Below are positions 1 through 5,291 of a DNA stretch of 8,948 nt, piece by piece (within the stretch, counting starts at the first letter, position 1; each line of letters begins with the position of its first letter). The stretch is from contig JAITHM010000093.1 in the NCBI GenBank assembly GCA_031279965.1, positions 1 to 8,948 on the forward strand, written 5' to 3'. The notes beneath the pieces are model-generated. The model was not told the origin of the DNA, ran no database searches, and was given only the letters and a program-made list of their open reading frames with translations. Made by a program: the position numbers and the translations under genes. The DNA comes from Spirochaetaceae bacterium (GTDB lineage: Bacteria > Spirochaetota > Spirochaetia > Treponematales > Breznakiellaceae).

Positions 1-52
1 CCGCGCCGCAAGACCGTCCGCACCCCGCGGAGCTACTCCTTGGTGTTTTCAT
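1..52 (-). CDS. Start of a leftward gene of unknown function (5' end only)
   Basis: On the minus strand an ATG at 52-50 is preceded by AGGAG (64-60) with a 7-nt spacer, and by a promoter-like pair about 40 nt upstream. The frame then stays open to the window edge and reads MKTPRSSSAGCGRSCGA. Seventeen residues are too few to name a family. The start is rich in Ser, Gly, Arg and Cys and shows no obvious signal peptide. The gene would be divergent from ilvB. I infer a real gene from the spacing of promoter, ribosome binding site and ATG; the peptide itself is not persuasive. An alternative is the C-terminal end of a plus-strand gene: the third forward frame reads through to TAA at 69-71. Confidence 0.45.
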   Translation of the reverse strand, partial: MKTPRSSSAGCGRSCGA

Positions 53-87
53 TGATAATCTCCTAGGTTAATTCAGATTTTAAGTAT

Positions 88-117
88 AACTTACCACGGC
101 TCAAGCATTTTTGTCAA
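88..117 (-). promoter_or_regulatory. Sigma70-like promoter for the leftward gene
   Basis: Minus strand: a perfect -35 TTGACA (117-112), an 18-nt spacer, then TAAGTT (93-88) preceded by TGG, which is an extended -10 arrangement. A better -10 hexamer, TATACT (88-83), overlaps it but would need a 23-nt spacer. The predicted transcript would have a leader of about 30 nt containing the AGGAG site. The -10 is a weak match (3 of 6), so the call rests on the perfect -35, the TGn element and the downstream ribosome binding site and ATG. Confidence 0.45.
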
Positions 118-153
118 GCAGGGCAGACGCGGCGGCGGCAACCACGCGCTTCG

Positions 154-174
154 AGCCGCTTCGGGCAAGCGGCT
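154..174. repeat. Perfect 8-bp inverted repeat between divergent genes
   Basis: AGCCGCTT (154-161) and AAGCGGCT (167-174) pair perfectly around the 5-nt loop CGGGC. The left arm also overlaps a 10-bp direct repeat, CGCTTCGAGC then CGCTTCGGGC (147-166, one mismatch). No T tract follows on either strand, so it is not a standard intrinsic terminator. It lies between the two divergent promoters and outside both predicted transcripts. It could be an operator or a transcription-independent structure. Function unknown. Confidence 0.4.
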
Positions 175-229
175 TCCGGTTATCCCCCGAAATCCGCAAT
201 CTCTGGCATAAGAATTGCGGGAATGTGCC

Positions 230-258
230 TTGACTGCGGTTGAACGAGCAGGTATCAT
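230..258 (+). promoter_or_regulatory. Sigma70-like promoter immediately upstream of ilvB
   Basis: TTGACT (230-235, 5 of 6) and TATCAT (253-258, 5 of 6) are separated by exactly 17 nt. The expected transcription start is about 264-266, only some 5 nt before the ilvB ATG at 270. The purine-rich AGGGA (259-263), which looks like a ribosome binding site, would then lie outside the transcript. Either ilvB mRNA is nearly leaderless from this promoter, or the match is coincidental and transcription starts further upstream. Confidence 0.5.
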
Positions 259-269
259 AGGGATGTATT

Positions 270-2009
270 ATGAATACAACGCAAGCCGCACAATATACAG
301 GATCGCGAATCCTCATCGAATCGCTTGTTGAACAGGGTGTGGATACGATTTTTGGATACCCTGGCGGCGCAGTGCTTAATATCTATGACGAGCTCTACCG
401 GCATAGAGACAGAATACGGCATGTTCTTGTAAGCCATGAACAACATGCCGCCCACGCGGCGGACGGGTATGCCCGCGCCACCGGCAAAACAGGTGTTTGT
501 CTTGCAACAAGCGGGCCGGGAGCAACAAATCTTGTTACCGGCATAGCAACAGCTTACATGGATTCTATTCCGCTTGTTGCCATTACCGGAAATGTCGTTA
601 ACAATCTTTTAGGCCGCGATAGTTTTCAGGAAGTTGATATTACCGGCATCACGATGCCCGTTGTTAAACATAACTGGATAGTCAAAAATGTTTCTGAACT
701 TGCCGAAGTTATCCGTGAAGCATTTATTGTCGTGCGCTCTGGCCGGCCTGGGCCGGTGCTTATCGACATTACCAAAGATGTAACAGCGGCACATGCTGAT
801 ATTTCGTCGTATCTTTTTAATACGTCGGCAACTATTTCTGAACGTGCCACCCGTCTTACCGAACGAAACGCCCGCGAGACTTTTACCGGAGCAGACATAG
901 CCAAAGCGGCAGAGCTTATCTCCGCCGCAGAACGCCCCATGATTTATGCAGGCGGCGGCGTTATTATCTCGAATGCCGCTTCTGAACTGCGGCAGCTCGC
1001 TGAACGCATCAATGCGCCGGTTGCACAAAGCCTTATGGGGCAGGGGGCGCTCTCTCATACACATCAACTTTGGACTGGAATGTTAGGCATGCATGGAACT
1101 GTTGCGTCGAACAAGGCCATACAAAAGGCGGATCTTTTAATCACTATTGGAGCGCGTTTTTCTGACCGGGTAACAAGCAGCGCCGGCCAATTTGCAAAAA
1201 ACGCCCAGATACTTCATTTTGATATTGATCCGGCAGAAATCAACAAAAACATTCGTTCAACGGCTTTTGTTTCTGGTGATATAAAAAAGATTATTCTGTC
1301 TGTTTTGGAAAAACTTCCCCGGCAATTTGAACATCCTGAATGGCTGCGCGAGATTGCCCACTGGAAGACGCTTGTGCCCGCCTCGCACAATCTCGACGCA
1401 GACGGGACCGTACCGCTTCATCCTCGTTTCATTATTGAAGAAACCGGACGGATTCTGGGAGAAAACACGCTGGTTGTTACTGATGTTGGGCAGCACCAAA
1501 TGTGGACATCCCAGTTTTTCCCTTTTTCCGCGCCGCGTCAATTTATTACATCGGGCGGCCTGGGCACGATGGGATTTGGCCTGGGCGCAGCGTTGGGAGC
1601 GCGTTTAGGCTGCCCCGATAAAACAGTGGTGCTTTTTACTGGAGACGGCTCATTCAGAATGAACTGTGCCGAATTGGGGACATTCGCCGCGGAAAAAACA
1701 GGTGTGTTGGTAATTGTGCTCAACAATGGCGTACTGGGTATGGTGCGTCAGTGGCAGAATCTGTTTTATGATAAGCGTTATTCGCAAACAATACTTGATC
1801 GTCCGCCTGATTTTGTGCGGCTTGCCGAAGCGTATAACGGCCGCGGATTTCGCGCCAAGCAAAACAGTGAATTCATCGCAGCGCTGAACGAGGCGAAAAA
1901 AATTATCGCAGATGGAATTCCCTGTGTTATCGATGCGGTAATTGATAAAGATGCTATGGTACTTCCTATGGTGCCTGGCGGCAAACCAATTGATGAACAA
2001 ATAATCTAA
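270..2009 (+). CDS. ilvB: Acetolactate synthase, catalytic (large) subunit
   Basis: This thiamine-diphosphate enzyme condenses two pyruvates to 2-acetolactate, or pyruvate with 2-oxobutyrate, at the first common step of branched-chain amino acid synthesis. The 579 residues are normal length and cover all three domains. The N-terminal half has GYPGGAV (29-35), the catalytic Glu57 in SHEQHAAHAADG, and FQE (119-121). The FAD-binding middle carries GARFSDRV. The C-terminal part has VGQHQMW (406-412) and the ThDP/Mg motif GDGS starting at 458, ending in NN (485-486), followed by LGMVRQW. A tail with MVLPMVPGG is typical. One oddity is GNVVNN (107-112), where most relatives have GQVP or GNVP; Val110 replaces the Pro equivalent to plant Pro197 at the inhibitor channel. 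The start at 270 has AGGGA 6 nt upstream. AHAS is favoured over catabolic AlsS because of the FAD-domain and C-terminal motifs. No small regulatory subunit (ilvN) is adjacent, so feedback control cannot be judged here. Confidence 0.93.
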   Translation: MNTTQAAQYTGSRILIESLVEQGVDTIFGYPGGAVLNIYDELYRHRDRIRHVLVSHEQHAAHAADGYARATGKTGVCLATSGPGATNLVTGIATAYMDSIPLVAITGNVVNNLLGRDSFQEVDITGITMPVVKHNWIVKNVSELAEVIREAFIVVRSGRPGPVLIDITKDVTAAHADISSYLFNTSATISERATRLTERNARETFTGADIAKAAELISAAERPMIYAGGGVIISNAASELRQLAERINAPVAQSLMGQGALSHTHQLWTGMLGMHGTVASNKAIQKADLLITIGARFSDRVTSSAGQFAKNAQILHFDIDPAEINKNIRSTAFVSGDIKKIILSVLEKLPRQFEHPEWLREIAHWKTLVPASHNLDADGTVPLHPRFIIEETGRILGENTLVVTDVGQHQMWTSQFFPFSAPRQFITSGGLGTMGFGLGAALGARLGCPDKTVVLFTGDGSFRMNCAELGTFAAEKTGVLVIVLNNGVLGMVRQWQNLFYDKRYSQTILDRPPDFVRLAEAYNGRGFRAKQNSEFIAALNEAKKIIADGIPCVIDAVIDKDAMVLPMVPGGKPIDEQII

Positions 2010-2019
2010 CGGAGCATCT

Positions 2020-3183
2020 ATGAATATTGCATTATTCACCGATTCTTACACGCCGCAAGTAAACGGTGTCGTAACAGTTGTGCGAGCGCTAAAAACTGAA
2101 CTTGAAAAACGCGGACATAACGCCTATGTTTTTACCGTATGGCATCCCAATGCAACTGAAGAAGATGGCGTATTTCGCGTTAAATCGTTTCGTTTCCCCT
2201 ATGAACCGCAGCACCGGGTCGGCTTTTTTTTCGAGCCTCAGCTTGTTCGCCAGGCTAAAGAGCTAAAATTAGACATAATCCACACGCATACTGAATTCAG
2301 TTTGATGCTTGCCGCCCGTTCAATACGACACAAACTAAAAATTCCGTCTATTCATACGCTTCACACCCATTATCCTGATTATCTGTATTATTCGCCCTGG
2401 CTGCTCCGTTTATATTTTCGAAACAACATGGATAAGTATTTTAATTTTATTCTTCGCAGTCAGCGTTGTGTTATTGCGCCATCACAAAAAAACAAAATTT
2501 TCCTTGGGCAAATTAAATTCAAAAAGCCGGTAAAAGTAATACCTAATGGAATAGATCTATCTTATTTTTATCAAACAAACGCAGAACTTGCAAAGGCAGC
2601 GCACGAGTTCCGGGCAAAATTCAACCTTACCCCAGAGAACAAAGTGATTGTTTTTGTCGGCAGATTGGGGACAGAAAAAAATCTTAATGTATTGCTTGAC
2701 AATTTTAAAATGATCCATCAAAACATGAATGAAGCACGGCTGCTCCTTGTTGGCGACGGCCCGGATCACCGCGAGCTTGTCCTTTACGCGCAGCAGCTTG
2801 GAATTTTTAACACTGTTGTGTTTACCGGTTTTCTCCGTTGGCCCGACGAAATAAAAACAGCCTATAAAGCATCAGATCTTTTTATGAGCGCGTCACACAG
2901 TGAAGTTCACCCAGTAACGTTTATTGAGGCAATGGCAGCGGGTCTTCCTATCGTTGCTCCCGATGATGTAAGTATTACAGACATGGTGCTTCCTGGTGAA
3001 AATGGCTGGACGGTGCAGGATGACCGGGAACTTTGGGTACGCGCACTTGAAATCCTCAATGACAAAGCGCTCCGCAGTGCCATGGGGAAAAAATCAGAGG
3101 TAATTTCAAAAAAATATTCGGTGGAAAAGTTTATTGATTCCATGCTTGATGTTTACAAGGAATATGCAAAACATCCGCTGTAA
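2020..3183 (+). CDS. GT4-family glycosyltransferase, probably diacylglycerol glucosyltransferase-like
   Basis: This is a retaining GT-B glycosyltransferase of 387 residues that should transfer a sugar from a nucleotide donor, most likely at the inner face of the membrane. The N-terminal Rossmann half opens with MNIALFTDSYTPQVNGVV, a signature shared with 1,2-diacylglycerol 3-glucosyltransferases. It continues with IHTHTEF (87-93) and a basic, aromatic patch around 126-160 suited to membrane contact. The C-terminal donor-binding half has PNGID (175-179), VGRLGTEKN (213-221), VGDGP (244-248) and the EX7E motif Glu295/Glu303. There is no transmembrane segment or signal peptide. GGAG (2011-2014) lies 5 nt before the ATG, and only 10 bp separate it from ilvB, so co-transcription is likely, though no pathway link is evident. 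An 8-T run at 2224-2231 encodes three Phe residues; the frame is intact. The acceptor (lipid or other glycan) cannot be settled from sequence alone. Confidence 0.85.
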   Translation: MNIALFTDSYTPQVNGVVTVVRALKTELEKRGHNAYVFTVWHPNATEEDGVFRVKSFRFPYEPQHRVGFFFEPQLVRQAKELKLDIIHTHTEFSLMLAARSIRHKLKIPSIHTLHTHYPDYLYYSPWLLRLYFRNNMDKYFNFILRSQRCVIAPSQKNKIFLGQIKFKKPVKVIPNGIDLSYFYQTNAELAKAAHEFRAKFNLTPENKVIVFVGRLGTEKNLNVLLDNFKMIHQNMNEARLLLVGDGPDHRELVLYAQQLGIFNTVVFTGFLRWPDEIKTAYKASDLFMSASHSEVHPVTFIEAMAAGLPIVAPDDVSITDMVLPGENGWTVQDDRELWVRALEILNDKALRSAMGKKSEVISKKYSVEKFIDSMLDVYKEYAKHPL

Positions 3184-3855
3184 TTATATTTTGGGGCTGT
3201 TTTCTTCAAGCGTACGAATATGCATATAAACAGTATTTCGTGATAAGCCAAGTTCTTGGGAGGTAAGTGGAACCGCATTTTTAAGCTTAAAAATCCCCTG
3301 ATAGTAAAGCCGCGTAACGATTTCTTTGTTTTTTTGTGATGCGGAAATCGAATCATCGGCTAACACTTCTGTTTTTACTTTATCAAGCGCACGTTTAATA
3401 AGTTCGTCAGAATCATTGATAAAATTTTCTGCAATATATTCAGATGGTGTATTTAATGAAAGATGCTGCAGGAGCGTTGTTATTGGGCTATCAAGATACA
3501 TATTAATACAAAGAAGCCCGATTATTTGTCTTGCTTCACCAAAAATAACAATGGTTGTTGATTTGACCGGTTTGCCATATTTGCTTGTTGAAAGATAATT
3601 GGCATAGTTACCGCCGTCAGCATCACAACGGATCTTTTCAAGCATATTCAATGCAAAGTCTGTTATAGGAGCGCCTTCTTTTCTGCCAGAGTGGAAGCCG
3701 TTAACGATTTTTATAACAGAGTGATCAAGATCGGTCAAACTGTGGAGCACAAATTCAAAAGCATCACCTAAATATGCAGCCAGCGCTTCCATCAAATCTT
3801 TGTAAGATTCTATAATGAGTTGATCGCTTGTTGAAAGCTGTTGTTTCGCATTCAT
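3184..3855 (-). CDS. YheO/DauR-type transcriptional regulator (PAS-like domain plus HTH)
   Basis: This 223-residue protein matches the two-part YheO/DauR layout. The N-terminal PAS-like sensor covers about residues 8-120 and includes the typical EFVLHSLTDLDHSVIKIVNG and a GLLCINMYLD strand. The C-terminal helix-turn-helix (about 160-217) includes EIVTRLYYQGIFKLKNAV and LTSQELGLSRNTVYMHIR. DauR of Pseudomonas represses D-arginine catabolism, but ligands differ in this family and none can be assigned here. The start is well fixed: the frame reads TAG CGT ATG, so no earlier start is possible, and the next Met (22) would cut into the PAS domain. The ATG has no Shine-Dalgarno sequence; a TATAAT ends 5 nt before it, implying a leaderless mRNA. 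Its stop abuts the stop of the convergent glycosyltransferase (TAA followed at once by TTA). No catabolic partner gene is visible nearby. Confidence 0.87.
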   Translation of the reverse strand: MNAKQQLSTSDQLIIESYKDLMEALAAYLGDAFEFVLHSLTDLDHSVIKIVNGFHSGRKEGAPITDFALNMLEKIRCDADGGNYANYLSTSKYGKPVKSTTIVIFGEARQIIGLLCINMYLDSPITTLLQHLSLNTPSEYIAENFINDSDELIKRALDKVKTEVLADDSISASQKNKEIVTRLYYQGIFKLKNAVPLTSQELGLSRNTVYMHIRTLEENSPKI

Positions 3856-3860
3856 ACGCT

Positions 3861-3890
3861 ATTATAACTGATTTTACGGTTAAATGCCAC
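3861..3890 (-). promoter_or_regulatory. Promoter placing transcription start on the regulator's ATG
   Basis: Minus strand: a perfect -10 TATAAT (3866-3861) with an 18-nt spacer to GTGGCA (3890-3885, 4 of 6 against TTGACA). The usual 5-8 nt from the -10 to the start site puts the first transcribed base at or next to the A of the ATG at 3855. The absence of any purine-rich ribosome binding site fits a leaderless transcript. The -35 is the weaker part of the call. Confidence 0.6.
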
Positions 3891-4002
3891 CTGCCGGAAG
3901 AAGCGCACTTACGCAGTAGAAAGTGGTGTAGTAAACACCGAATGGCGCGTCAGGTAATACAAGCGGCAACGGTAACCCCGCACCGCCAATAGTACCTATT
4001 AT
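3883..4002 (-). other. Gap between secF and the regulator, with protein-like open stretch
   Basis: The 207-bp gap (3856-4062) has no convincing gene. On the minus strand a 40-codon stretch is open between TGA (4005-4003) and TAA (3882-3880). It reads as protein-like text ending in FGVYYTTFYCVSALLPAGGI, but it has no ATG, GTG or TTG in a usable place and no ribosome binding site. The plus strand also reads like a Gly/Asn/Pro linker (TPNGASGNTSGNGNPAPP, after in-frame stops). It contains small complementary blocks such as CCTG/CAGG at its ends and GGTGT/ACACC. It may be a decayed gene fragment or a small repeat element. No T-rich hairpin terminator for secF is evident. Confidence 0.25.
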
Positions 4003-4062
4003 TCAATTTAGTTCGCTCGGCTCGTTAAAGCGCACAATGCAAAATTACAAATGGCGGTACAT

Positions 4063-5289
4063 CTAATTTCCCGAAACTTGCATCTTGGTGTTTGGCCGCT
4101 TGATAAAGCGATCCCAAAACAGCGTCCATCCTGAAGCGATAAAGATTGTCGAATACACGCCGGCAAACATGCCGACAAGAAGCGCCTGAGCGAAATCCTG
4201 CATAGAACCTGTTGTAAAAATATAAAGCGCACAGACCGCCAGCATCGTGGTAAAAGTTGTAATAACAGTACGCCCTAAACAATCACTTATTGCACGGTCA
4301 AGCACCTGCCGAAAACTGAATGATTCATAAAGCCGGCGTGTTTCACGAATACGGTCAAACACTACAATAGTATCGTTAACTGAATATCCTAATATGGTTA
4401 AAATTGCCGCAATAGTTGTTGTATTAAATTCCATGCGTGTCCATACGATAAATGCCACCATAATAAGCGCGTCATGTGCAATTGCAAGCACTGCCCCCAC
4501 TGCAAATTGCGGCTTAAATCGGAACGAAGCATATACAAGAATAAGCACTAATGTTAATACCATAAGAATACCGGCCTGCTCCTGAAGCTGTTTTGAAAAC
4601 CGTGAGCCGACATAATCAGAACGTGTTATTGTAACGCTTCCCTGCCCAAAAACCATCTCCAGAGCATTTACAACAGACTGACGCTGTTCATTCTGCACTT
4701 CTGTTGTTTCTGTCTCGCCGGAATCTTCAAGCCGTACCATAAACCGGCGCGCAGAAGGCTCGCCAAGAACCTGTACCGCCACAGTGCCCAAAGGAGCAAG
4801 CGCATCACGTACATCGTTAATTGCAATGGCGGGACTTCCCGGCTTAAGATAGTGAAACAGATACGGTTCTGAGCCAAGCAACGGCGTCCCCTGTCCGCTT
4901 TCAATAAGCCAGGTTGATTGTATTTCTCCTTCGGCAAGAAGGAGTACTTCAAGACCTTCAAGCTGTTCTGCCATTGCACCAGTAAGTTCTATGAGAGATG
5001 GATACGCCGCGAAATCAAAACTATGATGTTCGTTTTGTGCCTCGGTACCGGTAATCACAACAGTGATTGCAGTACGCGAATAGTTTACAACGGCGTTTCC
5101 GCGCCCTTTCCAGGTAAGCGAAAATGCTTCTGGGGCAAACTGCACCTCCTGCAAAAGACCCGCCTGAAAATCAACGCCAAGGTTAAAACCACCTTTCAGG
5201 ATATATCCGGCAATGCCGGCCCCAATAACAGCAAGCGAAACAAACGCCGCCGGTATAAATAAACGCGAAAAATGAACTGTTCGCTTCAT
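4063..5289 (-). CDS. secF: Protein-export membrane protein SecF
   Basis: SecF pairs with SecD in the inner membrane and uses the proton motive force to pull translocating proteins out of SecYEG. From the chosen Met this is 408 residues. Numbered from the Met two codons upstream, TM1 is about 11-32, the large periplasmic domain about 35-235, then five TM segments at about 241-258, 264-285, 293-314, 340-361 and 368-394. The SecF signature ILGYSVNDTIVVFDRIRE (301-318) is intact. The periplasmic domain is roughly 80 residues longer than in E. coli SecF (323 aa overall). The motif after TM1 reads GVDFQAG where GIDFTGG is common. The start at 5289 is preferred over ATG 5295 because GGAGG (5302-5298) lies 8 nt before it but only 2 nt before the other. 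With this start, secD and secF are separated by 2 nt instead of overlapping by 4. Confidence 0.92.
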   Translation of the reverse strand: MKRTVHFSRLFIPAAFVSLAVIGAGIAGYILKGGFNLGVDFQAGLLQEVQFAPEAFSLTWKGRGNAVVNYSRTAITVVITGTEAQNEHHSFDFAAYPSLIELTGAMAEQLEGLEVLLLAEGEIQSTWLIESGQGTPLLGSEPYLFHYLKPGSPAIAINDVRDALAPLGTVAVQVLGEPSARRFMVRLEDSGETETTEVQNEQRQSVVNALEMVFGQGSVTITRSDYVGSRFSKQLQEQAGILMVLTLVLILVYASFRFKPQFAVGAVLAIAHDALIMVAFIVWTRMEFNTTTIAAILTILGYSVNDTIVVFDRIRETRRLYESFSFRQVLDRAISDCLGRTVITTFTTMLAVCALYIFTTGSMQDFAQALLVGMFAGVYSTIFIASGWTLFWDRFIKRPNTKMQVSGN

Positions 5290-5291
5290 TA

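Noticed and set aside
3..71. Plus-strand C-terminal fragment ending APQDRPHPAELLLGVFIDNLLG at a TAA
   Set aside because: It has plausible residues but no supporting signal in the window, while the minus strand offers promoter, ribosome binding site and ATG in correct order. Not excluded.
223..243. Six-codon reading frame MCLDCG upstream of ilvB as an attenuator leader peptide
   Set aside because: It has no run of Val, Leu or Ile codons, overlaps the -35 hexamer of the likely promoter, and no terminator/antiterminator pair follows.
101..316. Minus-strand open frame of 71 codons across the ilvB upstream region
   Set aside because: It overlaps the two divergent promoters and the ilvB start, lacks a ribosome binding site and does not resemble a known protein.
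2224..2231. Run of eight T in the glycosyltransferase as a phase-variation tract
   Set aside because: It encodes Phe-Phe-Phe in an intact frame in a locally T-rich region; one tract of this length is not evidence of switching.
3982..4058. ACCGCCA/TGGCGGT inverted repeat downstream of secF as a terminator
   Set aside because: The arms are only 7 bp, 63 nt apart, with no T tract.
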